Positions 8,165-18,667 of a stretch of DNA of 34,471 nucleotides are shown here, in pieces. Both the position numbers and the translations under genes were made by a program. Below the pieces are notes generated by a model. The model saw only the letters and a list, made by a program, of their open reading frames with translations. It ran no database searches and had not been told where the DNA came from. Location of the stretch: positions 1-34,471 of the forward strand of contig NZ_BSPC01000077.1 of assembly GCF_030160835.1 (NCBI RefSeq). Reading direction: 5' to 3'. Source of the DNA: Labrys miyagiensis (GTDB taxonomy: Bacteria > Pseudomonadota > Alphaproteobacteria > Rhizobiales > Labraceae). Position 1 is the stretch's first letter. Each line of letters opens with the position of its first letter.

Positions 8165-9238
8165 TCAGGCCGCGGGCTGGAGCCGGCGGCCGCTCTCCGC
8201 ATCGAAGAGATGGGTCGCGCTGGTGTCGATCCCGACCTTCAGAACTTCGCCGGGTTGGGCAGCCACACGCTGGTGGAAGATGCAGGAGATCTCGATGCCG
8301 GCGAGCCTGGCCATCATCTGCGTCTCCGCGCCGGTGGGCTCCGTCACGATCACCGACATCGGGATGCCGTTCGGATTGATGCTCAGGGATTCCGGCCTGA
8401 GGCCATAGATCAGCGCCTTGCCGGGCGCCGTCTCCCGGAGCGCCCGCGCCGGCAGCACGGTGCCGTCCTCGGCGATGAACCGGCTGGCATCGGCCGGATC
8501 GAGCTTGCCCCTGATCATGTTCATGGCCGGGGAGCCGATGAAGCCGGCGACGAAGAGATTGGCCGGCTGGTCGTAAAGCTCGAGCGGGGCGCCGATCTGC
8601 TCGACGATGCCGTCATGCATGACCACGATCTTGTCGGCCATGGTCATCGCCTCGATCTGGTCATGCGTGACATAGACGGTGGTCGTCTTCAGGCGTTGGT
8701 GCAGCTCCTTGATCTCGGCCCGCATGGCGACGCGCAACTTGGCGTCGAGATTGGACAACGGCTCGTCGAACAGGAAGACCTGCGGGTCGCGCACGATGGC
8801 GCGGCCCATGGCGACACGCTGGCGCTGGCCGCCGGAGAGTTGGCGCGGATAGCGGTCGAGCAGATTGGCAAGGCCGAGGATTTCCGCCGCCGGCTTCACC
8901 TTGGCCTCGATCTCGCCCTTGCTGGTACCTTTCAGCTTCAGGGAGAAGGCCATGTTGTCGGCCACCGTCATATGCGGGTAGAGCGCATAGTTCTGGAACA
9001 CCATGGCGATGTCGCGCTCCTTCGGCGGCAGGTTGTTCACCACCGCCTTGCCGATACGGATCTCGCCGGCCGAGATATTCTCGAGGCCCGCCAGCATGCG
9101 CAACAGGGTGGATTTGCCGCACCCGGAGGGGCCGACCAGGATCACGAACTCGCCATCGGCAATCTCAATATCCACACCCTTGATGACAGGGTGCGTGCCG
9201 TATGATTTCTTGACACTGACGAAGTCGACCGATGCCAC
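8165..9238 (-). CDS. UgpC/MalK-type ABC transporter ATPase, orphan
   Basis: The 357 aa protein has Walker A GPSGCGKST, Q-loop FQNYALYPHMTV, signature LSGGQRQRVAMGRA, Walker B VFLFDEPLSNLDAKLR and H-loop VTHDQIEAMTMA. A C-terminal OB-type regulatory region follows from about residue 235 (GLRPESLSINPNG). This is the CUT1 carbohydrate/glycerol-phosphate class (UgpC, MsmK, MalK). No binding protein or permease of that class lies within the window, so it may serve a transporter elsewhere or several of them, as MsmK does. The start is GTG at 9238, supported by GGGAGGA about 7 bases upstream. Confidence 0.92.
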   Translation of the reverse strand: MASVDFVSVKKSYGTHPVIKGVDIEIADGEFVILVGPSGCGKSTLLRMLAGLENISAGEIRIGKAVVNNLPPKERDIAMVFQNYALYPHMTVADNMAFSLKLKGTSKGEIEAKVKPAAEILGLANLLDRYPRQLSGGQRQRVAMGRAIVRDPQVFLFDEPLSNLDAKLRVAMRAEIKELHQRLKTTTVYVTHDQIEAMTMADKIVVMHDGIVEQIGAPLELYDQPANLFVAGFIGSPAMNMIRGKLDPADASRFIAEDGTVLPARALRETAPGKALIYGLRPESLSINPNGIPMSVIVTEPTGAETQMMARLAGIEISCIFHQRVAAQPGEVLKVGIDTSATHLFDAESGRRLQPAA

Positions 9239-9643
9239 CGCGCGCTCCTCCCGGAACTATATTAAATCGCCTAAAGTACTTATGATTTAGGCTATTCTTG
9301 TGATTCCAGCCTCTGATGGGCCATTGGGAAGTGTTACTCTTGGCCTGAGCCGCTGCAGTCAGACGAAGCGCTCAGACAGCGAGCGCTGCCAAGCTCATCC
9401 TGACGGCTGGACGAGAGCCCTGTCAAGCATGAGCATGAATGGCCTCGCACAAATCTTCAGACCAATGCTTCGCCCATCTGGTGAGAAAAGAGGAGCGCAC
9501 ATCGTCCACCCTCTCGTCGATAGGTTGCGGCCGAGCCGACCGGCAGCGCGATGGGCCCGCCATCTCGACGCTGGATTTTCTCGGCTCAGCCATTATGTAG
9601 CAGCTTGTCCCCACGCCGACCGCCCAATCTCCACCGAGTGCCA
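9239..9643. promoter_or_regulatory. intergenic region ahead of hslU and of the UgpC-type ATPase
   Basis: This is 405 bp between two divergent genes. Near its left end GCCTAAA at 9269-9275 and TTTAGGC at 9286-9292 form a perfect 7 bp dyad with a 10-base spacer, about 30 bases before the ATPase start; it looks like an operator. The right part should hold the hslU promoter. I looked for a heat-shock (RpoH) promoter and found only a weak candidate near 9602, so I do not call one. Confidence 0.4.
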
Positions 9644-10945
<1,302 letters not shown>

Positions 10946-10979
10946 GCGTCTGCGCTGGTTCGCAGCACGGAGATCCCCC

Positions 10980-11540
10980 GTGTCGATGAAGGAAACTCTT
11001 GAAGTCATCAATCGCATGGAGGCCGATGGGATCATTGGCCGCTATGCGATCGGTGGCGCGATTGCGGCGTTGAACTACCTGGAACTGGGCTCGACAGAGG
11101 ATCTCGACATTTTCGTCTCGTTCGACGAGGCCGTAGGAAAATTCCGGTCAGGCCTCATCACCCTGACGCCCATCCTGAACTACTTGGCTGCGAAGGGTTA
11201 CAGGGAATTTCAGAAGGAGGGCATTCTTATAGCGGGCTGGCCAGTCCAATTTTTACCCGTGGCCGACGATCTCGAGGCTGAAGGGCTGGCGGAAGCCGAA
11301 GAGATCGATATGGATACGCCACGCGGCAAAGTGCAGACAAGAATTCTCAGACCGGAGCATCTCATTGCCAACGCTCTGAAGGTTGGCAGAGCCAAGGATA
11401 TACTCCGTATCGCACAATTTCTGGAAGAGAGGGCGATTGCCCTTCCCACACTTGTCGAATTGATTCAGCGACATAGCTTGCAGAAGGAGTGGAAGACATT
11501 CTGCTTGCGTGCTGGCATCATTGACCCTCTTGGCTTATGA
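10980..11540 (+). CDS. nucleotidyltransferase-like protein (AbiEii/MNT type)
   Basis: The 186 aa product shows the polymerase-beta-type nucleotidyltransferase pattern: YAIGGAIAALNYLELGSTED then LDIFVSF, that is GG followed by a DLD metal motif. Later come VQFLPVADD and the KVGRAKDILRIAQFL helix common in AbiEii/MNT proteins. Such proteins are often toxins of type IV or MNT-type toxin-antitoxin pairs. The GTG at 10980 is preferred over ATG 10986 because GGAG at 10969-10972 is 7 bases upstream of it. A small gene follows 7 bp downstream. Whether this copy is a toxin, an antitoxin or a housekeeping enzyme is not decided by sequence alone. Confidence 0.7.
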   Translation: MSMKETLEVINRMEADGIIGRYAIGGAIAALNYLELGSTEDLDIFVSFDEAVGKFRSGLITLTPILNYLAAKGYREFQKEGILIAGWPVQFLPVADDLEAEGLAEAEEIDMDTPRGKVQTRILRPEHLIANALKVGRAKDILRIAQFLEERAIALPTLVELIQRHSLQKEWKTFCLRAGIIDPLGL

Positions 11541-11547
11541 TTTGGGC

Positions 11548-11742
11548 ATGACCGACAAAAGAGAGCGCCACTACCCTGATACCTCCGACATCTTTCGACG
11601 CAAGGCTGAAGGACGCAAGAAGCTTGCAGCTCTCTCCTTCGGCGAGAAGATCGCACGGCTGGAGGCGTTGAGAGAACGACTGAAGCCCTTTCATGAGGCA
11701 AGGGAAAGGCGTCGAGCGGAAAAGGAAGCCGGCGAACGGTGA
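11548..11742 (+). CDS. small charged protein paired with the nucleotidyltransferase
   Basis: This 64 aa, Lys/Arg/Glu-rich protein reads TDKRERHYPDTSDIFRRKAE at its start, then GRKKLAALSFGEKIARLEAL and a helical RERLKPFHEARERRRAEK tail. It is probably mostly alpha-helical. It begins 7 bp after the nucleotidyltransferase stop with TTGGG just before the ATG, so the two are likely co-translated. Tight pairing of a nucleotidyltransferase with a small protein resembles a toxin-antitoxin arrangement. I do not recognise a named family. Confidence 0.6.
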   Translation: MTDKRERHYPDTSDIFRRKAEGRKKLAALSFGEKIARLEALRERLKPFHEARERRRAEKEAGER

Positions 11743-11797
11743 CCTTGCAGATACCCATAGGTGGCAAAGCAAGCCTCAAAGGCCTTCCAGGAAACCT

Positions 11798-12454
11798 TTA
11801 CTTATCCTTCAGACCATAGCCCCTGAAGCTTTCGACCACGCCAGCGATCTCCTCGTCTGGCAGGAGCTTCGGGCCGCCGATCAGCAGGGAATGGTAGTAC
11901 TGTCGGGCCAGTGTCTCCAGCTCCACCGCCAGCCACATTGCCTTGTCCAGGTCCGAGCCCACGGTGATCATGCCGTGATTGGCGAGCAGGCAGCCATTGC
12001 GTCCGTCCAGCGCCTCGACGGCATGGCGTGACAGCTCCGGCGTGCCGTAGCGCGCATAGGGCGCGCAGCGGATGTCGGGCCCGCCGAAGGCGCCGATCAT
12101 GTAATGCACGGCCGGGATCGGCTTGTGGGCGATGGCGAGCACGGTGCACCAGGTCGCATGGGTATGCACCACGGCGCCGGCATCGGGCCGGGCCTTCAGG
12201 ATGTCGAAATGAAAGCGCCACTCCACGGAAGGCTTGCGCGGGCCCTGCCAGGAACCATACTCGCCCTCGAACGGCATCGAGGCGATCATCTCCGGTTCCA
12301 TCTCGTGATAGGGGATGCTGGTGGGCGTGATCAGCATGCGGTCCTCGTGGCGGACCGAGATGTTGCCGGAGGTGCCCTGGTTGAGGCCCTGGGCGTTCAT
12401 CCAGCGGCATTTGTCGATGATGGCCCGGCGCAGGGCCAGCTCGTCTTGCTTCAT
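11798..12454 (-). CDS. class II aldolase/adducin family protein, L-fuculose-phosphate aldolase-like
   Basis: The 218 aa protein has the zinc site of FucA-type aldolases: Glu in PSVEWRFHFDI, the HTHATW pair, and NHGM near residue 160. The N-terminal GLNQGTSGNISVRHEDRML holds the phosphate-binding loop. Members cleave sugar 1-phosphates such as L-fuculose 1-phosphate or 5-deoxyribulose 1-phosphate to dihydroxyacetone phosphate and an aldehyde; some relatives are decarboxylases or epimerases. No sugar kinase or isomerase lies beside it, so the substrate is open. It is a single gene reading away from infA. Confidence 0.85.
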   Translation of the reverse strand: MKQDELALRRAIIDKCRWMNAQGLNQGTSGNISVRHEDRMLITPTSIPYHEMEPEMIASMPFEGEYGSWQGPRKPSVEWRFHFDILKARPDAGAVVHTHATWCTVLAIAHKPIPAVHYMIGAFGGPDIRCAPYARYGTPELSRHAVEALDGRNGCLLANHGMITVGSDLDKAMWLAVELETLARQYYHSLLIGGPKLLPDEEIAGVVESFRGYGLKDK

Positions 12455-12549
12455 GACGCTTCCTCGGATTCGATCTGCGCCTATCGATGCGGAAGAAGGG
12501 CCGAGGCTGGCAAGATCAAAACTCGGCCTGAGCGAAATTGAGCGCGCGT

Positions 12550-12636
12550 GGTGTGCCGGTCTTCAGACCGGCACTGCAAGAAACAGGGAAATTCCGATAG
12601 GCAGAGGTTCCATGCCGGTCTGAAGACCGGCACACC
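12550..12636. repeat. pair of palindromes in inverted orientation
   Basis: The unit at 12550-12573 and the unit at 12613-12636 are exact inverted copies over 24 bases. Each is itself a palindrome: at 12553-12574 the arms GTGCCGGTCT and AGACCGGCAC are separated by only TC. They are 39 bases apart and lie downstream of infA and upstream of the aldolase gene. They may form strong hairpins in RNA and so end the infA transcript, or they may be a copy of a dispersed REP-like element. Confidence 0.8.
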
Positions 12637-12684
12637 GGGAAGCGGAAGCGCGGCGCCAAACCAGACAGGCGCCGCGCTCCCAGC

Positions 12685-12966
12685 TTACCGGCGGCGCATA
12701 TTGCCGCCGCCGCGCTGGGGCGGGCGGGGGCCGGAAGAGGCGCGCTCGTCCTTGTGGCGGAAGATGATGCGGCCCTTGTCGAGGTCGTAGGGCGACATCT
12801 CGACAGTCACGCGGTCGCCCTCGATGGTCTTGATGCGGTTCTTCTTCATCTTGCCGGCCGTGTAGGCGATCATCTCGTGACCATTGTCGAGCTTCACGCG
12901 GAAACGGGCGTCGGGCAAGACCTCGGAGACCGAGCCTTCAAATTCCATCAGTTCTTCTTTTGCCAT
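12685..12966 (-). CDS. infA: translation initiation factor IF-1 with C-terminal extension
   Basis: The 93 aa protein has the S1/OB fold of IF-1: [60 protein letters not shown] and [14 protein letters not shown]-1 sits in the ribosomal A site during initiation. The usual length is about 72 aa; here about 20 extra residues rich in Arg, Gly and Pro ([20 protein letters not shown]) follow. AGGA about 8 bases before the ATG supports the start. It lies 38 bp after the RhlE-type helicase stop, so the two form an operon. The main infA of the genome may be elsewhere. Confidence 0.92.
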   Translation of the reverse strand: MAKEELMEFEGSVSEVLPDARFRVKLDNGHEMIAYTAGKMKKNRIKTIEGDRVTVEMSPYDLDKGRIIFRHKDERASSGPRPPQRGGGNMRRR

Positions 12967-13004
12967 ATCCAGTTCCTGTGTCGGACTAAGGGTGAGCTCG
13001 CGCC

Positions 13005-14294
<1,290 letters not shown>

Positions 14295-14296
14295 AT

Positions 14297-14893
14297 CAAA
14301 TCCTTCATGCCACGCTCATCGAGCGGACGGCAGCGCGGCCACCGTCCGGGTCCGCGATCGCAAGCGCGCCCTTCTCAAAGAGCGAAACAGCGATGTCGCG
14401 ACCCACGCGCGGATGGGAGCAGCGGAATGTTATTGGGGACGGCCGGAGGATGAGGCGCTGCTTCATGAAAACAAAAACCAGCTCGCCGCGCGAATCCTCG
14501 GCGGTCGATACATGGGGGTTGCTGCGCTTTTTGCAATGGCAAGTCAAGGGAAAAGCAAAAAGGACACGCCTCTCCCCCCGCTGGGCGGCCGCTGTGGCGC
14601 AATCCTGAAAGGAGTTCTTCTGCGCTCGCATGAGGGCTGCAATGGCACAGGTTTGCGACGAGGAGAGAGTGCGGTGGCATTGGCACAGATCGGCGCGCTT
14701 GTTCCATCAGCCGAGTCGATGTGCCGCGAGCGCCCTGCGAGGAACCCCGCGAACCCGGGTCGCACCTGCGAATGATCGATATCACAAAATCGAGATCCTA
14801 TGACGTAGCGTCATAGACTTTGGTTCATGTTGCTGCTTTGATGGCGACCTTATAGCCTTGCTCCAAAGACTTCGCGGAAAGGGTCGCAACCGC
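14297..14893. promoter_or_regulatory. long intergenic region between rhlE and the TPR gene
   Basis: About 600 bp with no gene I can support. It should contain the rhlE promoter and perhaps a long leader. At 14798-14816 CTATGACG and CGTCATAG form a perfect 8 bp dyad around TAG, about 78 bases before the TPR start, which looks like an operator. The stretch near 14540-14575 is purine-rich but has no clear structure. Confidence 0.4.
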
Positions 14894-15313
14894 ATGTCCG
14901 ACAGCCAGGATTGGGCCGCCCTGATCGTCAGCGGCACTCGCCATCTCCACGACGGCCGGCACGATCTCGCGCTGGCCGATTTCAACCAGGCCATCGCGCA
15001 CGCGCCCGATGCGGCCGAGGCCTTCTATGGCCGCGCCCTCACTCATCAGCATCGCAAGGCCCTCGATGAGGCCATCACGGATTTTGACAGGGCTCTCGAG
15101 CTCGACCCGGCCCATATCGACGCGCTGTTCAAGCGCAGCGCCGTGCACCGCCTGAAGGGCGACTTCGACAAGGCCGCGGCCGATTTCGACCACGCCATCA
15201 AGTCTCTCTGGCAGCAGCGCGAGCGAGCCGAGACGGCAGGTCCTGGGACACCAGCCGCGGCCGCGCCGAAAACGGAGAGCATCGAGACAACCGGTATCGG
15301 ACAAGCGGCATAG
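14894..15313 (+). CDS. short TPR-repeat protein, probably truncated
   Basis: The 139 aa product begins SDSQDWAALIVSGTRHLHDG and holds about three tetratricopeptide repeats: HDLALADFNQAIAHAPD, KALDEAITDFDRALELDP and GDFDKAAADFDHAIKS. An Ala/Pro-rich tail follows. TPRs mediate protein contacts. No signal peptide is seen. The frame beyond the TAG at 15311-15313 continues at once with QFDLAIADFDRS, another TPR helix, which implies the gene was once longer. It may still be expressed as a short protein. Confidence 0.6.
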   Translation: MSDSQDWAALIVSGTRHLHDGRHDLALADFNQAIAHAPDAAEAFYGRALTHQHRKALDEAITDFDRALELDPAHIDALFKRSAVHRLKGDFDKAAADFDHAIKSLWQQRERAETAGPGTPAAAAPKTESIETTGIGQAA

Positions 15314-15620
15314 AGGCAATTCGATCTCGCCATCGCCGACTTCGACCGCTCCGGCATTGAGGTGTCCGATGATGCCGACGCCCTAGTGGTGAAAACCTGT
15401 CGCTTGGTACCCTGTGCGACCTACCGCAAGCGGGAGGTGCTGCGTCGATCAGTCCCGCCGTCGAAATGGGCAAGCAGCGCCAACAGCTGACCTTTCTGCT
15501 CTGAAAACGCATTGGACGCGACGCCGCTGCTGTTGGAACCCGCAGGGCGAAATTGCTGACGCGCTGCTGATCCGAGCTCAAGCCTATGCTGAAATTGCGC
15601 CGGTCGTCTTGGCACGATGA
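15314..15620 (+). pseudogene. decayed continuation of the TPR gene
   Basis: Just after the stop at 15313 the same frame gives RQFDLAIADFDRSGIEVSDD ADALVVKT in two parts, a TPR-like helix pair that soon degenerates and stops near 15490. A second fragment in another frame (about 15545-15620) reads GEIADALLIRAQAYAEIAP, again TPR-like. A stop plus at least one frameshift therefore appears to have broken a longer TPR gene. The end of the fragment overlaps the stop of the convergent cyclodeaminase gene. Confidence 0.5.
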
Positions 15621-16585
15621 TATGCCAGCGCAGCCAGCGCCAGGTCTCCGACGGCGAGACCTCGGAACACGAAGGCCGTTAGCTCCTGGGCACCCTCGCG
15701 GCCTGCAATCTCGCCGCACACCAAGCCCGACAGGTCACCGGCGACCAACGCGGGTGCGACCATGGGCTTGCTCATCTTGGCTTCCTGCTCCAGGTCGTCA
15801 ATAACGATGCGCTGAAAAGCCCCCATGCCTTCGGGTAGCCAGGGCAGGGCAAGGTCAATGCTGGTGACGAAAGCGCCAGGCTTCAACCACCGCGCATCCA
15901 GAAACGGGTCGAGATTCGGCAGGAGAGTCACCGAGGTCACGATGAGGTCTGCGTCGTCGATCGCTTCCCTAGGGGTCTTGCTGGCGATGGCGACCAGGCC
16001 ACGCGCCTCGGCAGCCCGGCACAGCGCATCCCGATTTTCGCTGCCGCGTCCAAAGGCGTAAATCTGACGCGCGGGAAAGAGGTCGCAGAAGGCGTCCAAA
16101 TGGCTGCGCGCCTCGACACCGCAGCCAATGAAGCCGATGCTGACTGAGTCCGGCCGCGCCAAGCACTTTGCCGCAACCGCGCTCAGGCCGGCGGTGCGCC
16201 GCGCCGTCACCCAATTGCCATCGATAACGGCCAGCGGCAGGCCCGTTTCACTGTCGTGCAATGTGACCAGTGAATTGATCACAGCGATGCCGCGCTCACG
16301 GTTGCGCGGGTTCAGGACCAATGACTTCGTGGCCACGACCCCCGGCTCGTCTGCGACCGCAAGGGTCGCCATGATGTAACGCTCATCACCCGGAAGCACG
16401 ACAACTTTCGGCGCGCACCAGACTTTGCCTCTCCGCTGGCCGAGGATCAGTTGCTCGATACTATCGACGGCCTCGTGCGTCGTTATCCCCAAGCGTTCAA
16501 GAATGGACCGGGATAGGTACGGCACGCTTGTGGCTGACCCGGGCTGGTCGCTCGCTCGCAGGTTGCGGTCCACGATCGGCTCCAT
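15584..16585 (-). CDS. ornithine cyclodeaminase/mu-crystallin family protein
   Basis: The 333 aa protein has the family pattern: a Lys in VVATKSLVLNPRNRERG, the VTARRTAGLSAVAAKCLAR helix, and the Rossmann NAD-binding loop IGFIGCGVEARSHLDAF. A DADLIVTSVTLL strand follows, and then KPGAFVTSIDL. Members deaminate and cyclise ornithine to proline, or act as alanine dehydrogenase, ketimine reductase or synthase partners; the precise substrate cannot be read here. I chose ATG 16585, where GGAG lies 8 bases upstream and the length matches the family; an open frame reaches 16795 but the added residues look non-coding. It is a single gene. Confidence 0.88.
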   Translation of the reverse strand: MEPIVDRNLRASDQPGSATSVPYLSRSILERLGITTHEAVDSIEQLILGQRRGKVWCAPKVVVLPGDERYIMATLAVADEPGVVATKSLVLNPRNRERGIAVINSLVTLHDSETGLPLAVIDGNWVTARRTAGLSAVAAKCLARPDSVSIGFIGCGVEARSHLDAFCDLFPARQIYAFGRGSENRDALCRAAEARGLVAIASKTPREAIDDADLIVTSVTLLPNLDPFLDARWLKPGAFVTSIDLALPWLPEGMGAFQRIVIDDLEQEAKMSKPMVAPALVAGDLSGLVCGEIAGREGAQELTAFVFRGLAVGDLALAALAYHRAKTTGAISA

Positions 16586-16948
16586 GCTGCCTGCTCCACT
16601 TTTCATCCGGGAAATAGTTGAGGCTATACCTGACAGCATCCCTGGTCCATTGGCGCGCGCTCCCGTGATTGGGTTTCGTTGGGCAGATTTGTTCAAATCA
16701 GCCCGGAGGATCGTACCAAGACCATTGCGCTGGCGATCGGTCGGCGAAACGGTGAAGGAAATCCCCGCGCGCATATGCCTGACTCGCATGCGCACCCCAC
16801 AAAGGGAATCCCTAATCGGCCTCTTATGTCAGATGGAATCCACTAGACGGCAAGCGGCTCGCCGTCGCAAAGCAAACGATAGCGTCGAAGACAGAACAAT
16901 GAAGGTTTCGCGGCGATCGTTTTGGGATGTGCTTCTCCGTCTCCACAA
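16586..16948. other. intergenic region between the cyclodeaminase gene and the pit promoter
   Basis: About 360 bp without a supported gene. The left end must hold the promoter of the cyclodeaminase-family gene. I see no RNA gene, repeat or clear operator in it. Confidence 0.3.
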
Positions 16949-16966
16949 CTGTCATCCCACCTTCAT
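16949..16966 (+). promoter_or_regulatory. Pho box upstream of pit
   Basis: CTGTCAT at 16949-16955, a four-base spacer, and CCTTCAT at 16960-16966 match the two 7-base direct repeats of the PhoB box. The first is perfect and the second is 5 of 7. It ends 49 bases before the pit start codon, the right place to cover the -35 region. PhoB could activate or, as reported for the orfA-pit operon of Sinorhizobium meliloti, repress the gene. Confidence 0.65.
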
Positions 16967-17015
16967 GAACGACGCCTAAGCCTCGCTTGGTTTAGTGACC
17001 GCGGGGGATTTTCAA

Positions 17016-18614
17016 ATGACAGATATGACTTCCGGCAAGGGGATGGGACACCCCCTGGAGAAGCCGAGCGCGCTCGGCAATTGGCCAAATATTGTCGTGG
17101 TCCTGATCCTGCTCGGCGGGCTCGGCTATATCTGCTACGCGCTTGCCGCCGATCTCACCGGCGCCGTGGCGGTTCCGTGGATCCTGCTTGGCATCGCATT
17201 GCTGATCGCCCTGGGCTTCGAGTTCGTCAACGGCTTCCATGATACGGCCAATGCCGTGGCGACGGTGATCTACACCCATTCGCTGCCGGCCGAGGTGGCG
17301 GTGATCTGGTCGGGTTTCTTCAACTTCCTCGGCGTTCTCACCGCGAGCGGCGCGGTCGCCTTCGGCATCATCTCGCTGCTGCCGGTGGAACTCATCATGC
17401 AGGTCGGCTCGGGGGCCGGCATGGCGATGGTGTTCTCGCTGCTGATCGCCGCGATCCTGTGGAACCTCGGCACCTGGTATTTCGGCCTGCCGGCTTCGAG
17501 CTCGCACACCATGGTCGGCTCGATCATCGGCGTCGGCCTCGCCAACCAGTTCCTCGCGCCCGCCGGTTCCGCCACCAGCGGCGTCGACTGGAACCAGGCC
17601 AAGAGCATCGGCCTGTCGCTGCTGGTCTCGCCGCTGTTCGGCTTCTTCCTGGCCGGCGGCCTGCTGCTCGTAATGAAGCTGGTCGTCCGCAACAAGGCGC
17701 TCTACGAGGCGCCGAAGACCACTGCGCCGCCGCCACTGTGGATCCGCGGCCTGCTGATCCTCACCTGCACGCTGGTCAGCTTCTTCCACGGCTCGAATGA
17801 CGGGCAGAAGGGCATGGGCCTGATCATGCTGATCCTGATCGGCGTGGTGCCAACCGCCTTCGCCCTCAACCGCACGCCCGACATCAACTACCTCGACACC
17901 TACAAGGCGGCCTCCACTGCCGCCGGCACCGCCCTCGGCAACTACATCAAGCCGGGCGTCACCGTCGCTCCGGCCGATGCCAAGGAGAAGGTTGCCCAGG
18001 CCGTGCGTACCCGCAACTGGACGGACGAGACCACGCCGGCCTTGAAGACCTTCATCGACCAGACCAATGCCGAGATCTCGCCCTATGGTTCGGCTTCGGC
18101 CGTGCCCTCGAACCTCGTCACCAACACCCGCAATGACATGTATCTGATCAGTGAGGCCCTCAAGCTGATCGACAGCAAGAAACTGCTGCCGGTGTCGGAT
18201 GCCGACCTGACGACGATCAAGGCCTACCACGCCGCCGCCGACCACACGACCAAGTTCATTCCGACCTGGGTGAAGGTCGCCATTGCCCTCGCGCTCGGCC
18301 TCGGCACCATGGTGGGCTGGAAGCGCATCGTGATCACCGTCGGCGAAAAGATCGGCAAGACGCATCTGACCTATGGCCAAGGTGCCGCGGCCGAGATCGT
18401 CGCCGCCGCCACCATCGGCGCAGCCGACTATATGGGCTTGCCGGTGTCGACCACCCATGTGCTCTCCTCGGGCGTTGCCGGCACCATGGCGGCCAACGGC
18501 ACGGGGTTGCAGATGTCGACGGTGCGCAACCTGATCATGGCCTGGGTGCTCACGCTCCCCGTCTCGATGGCGCTCTCCTTCATGCTCTTCGTGCTGATGC
18601 GCCAGTTCGTCTGA
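17016..18614 (+). CDS. pit: inorganic phosphate transporter, Pit family
   Basis: The 532 aa membrane protein has the two inverted PHO4 signatures: GFEFVNGFHDTANAVAT near residue 70 and VSFFHGSNDGQKGMG near residue 255, plus the ASSSHTMVGSIIG and VSTTHVLSSGVAG loops. It should import phosphate, as a metal-phosphate complex, by proton symport. A soluble insert of about 130 residues (roughly 290-415) separates the halves. No PhoU-like orfA gene precedes it, unlike the S. meliloti pit operon. The ATG at 17016 follows GGGGGA; an in-frame GTG at 16995 is less likely. A Pho box lies upstream and an intrinsic terminator downstream. Confidence 0.95.
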   Translation: MTDMTSGKGMGHPLEKPSALGNWPNIVVVLILLGGLGYICYALAADLTGAVAVPWILLGIALLIALGFEFVNGFHDTANAVATVIYTHSLPAEVAVIWSGFFNFLGVLTASGAVAFGIISLLPVELIMQVGSGAGMAMVFSLLIAAILWNLGTWYFGLPASSSHTMVGSIIGVGLANQFLAPAGSATSGVDWNQAKSIGLSLLVSPLFGFFLAGGLLLVMKLVVRNKALYEAPKTTAPPPLWIRGLLILTCTLVSFFHGSNDGQKGMGLIMLILIGVVPTAFALNRTPDINYLDTYKAASTAAGTALGNYIKPGVTVAPADAKEKVAQAVRTRNWTDETTPALKTFIDQTNAEISPYGSASAVPSNLVTNTRNDMYLISEALKLIDSKKLLPVSDADLTTIKAYHAAADHTTKFIPTWVKVAIALALGLGTMVGWKRIVITVGEKIGKTHLTYGQGAAAEIVAAATIGAADYMGLPVSTTHVLSSGVAGTMAANGTGLQMSTVRNLIMAWVLTLPVSMALSFMLFVLMRQFV

Positions 18615-18638
18615 GCGAAGACCGGACCTTGAGGAGAA

Positions 18639-18667
18639 GGGCGACCCGGGCTGGGCCGCCCTTTTTT
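18639..18667 (+). terminator. intrinsic terminator of pit
   Basis: GGGCG at 18639-18643 pairs with CGCCC at 18657-18661; inside, after one A/C mismatch, CCC pairs with GGG around a five-base loop. Six T's follow at 18662-18667. It lies 25 bases after the pit stop and touches the cutC stop codon on the other strand. Confidence 0.85.

Noticed and set aside
9602-9628. Possible heat-shock promoter before hslU
   Set aside because: Only a CTTG-like element with no good partner at the right spacing.
16992-18458. Long minus-strand frame opposite pit
   Set aside because: Low-complexity product and no start signal; pit has clear signatures and a promoter.
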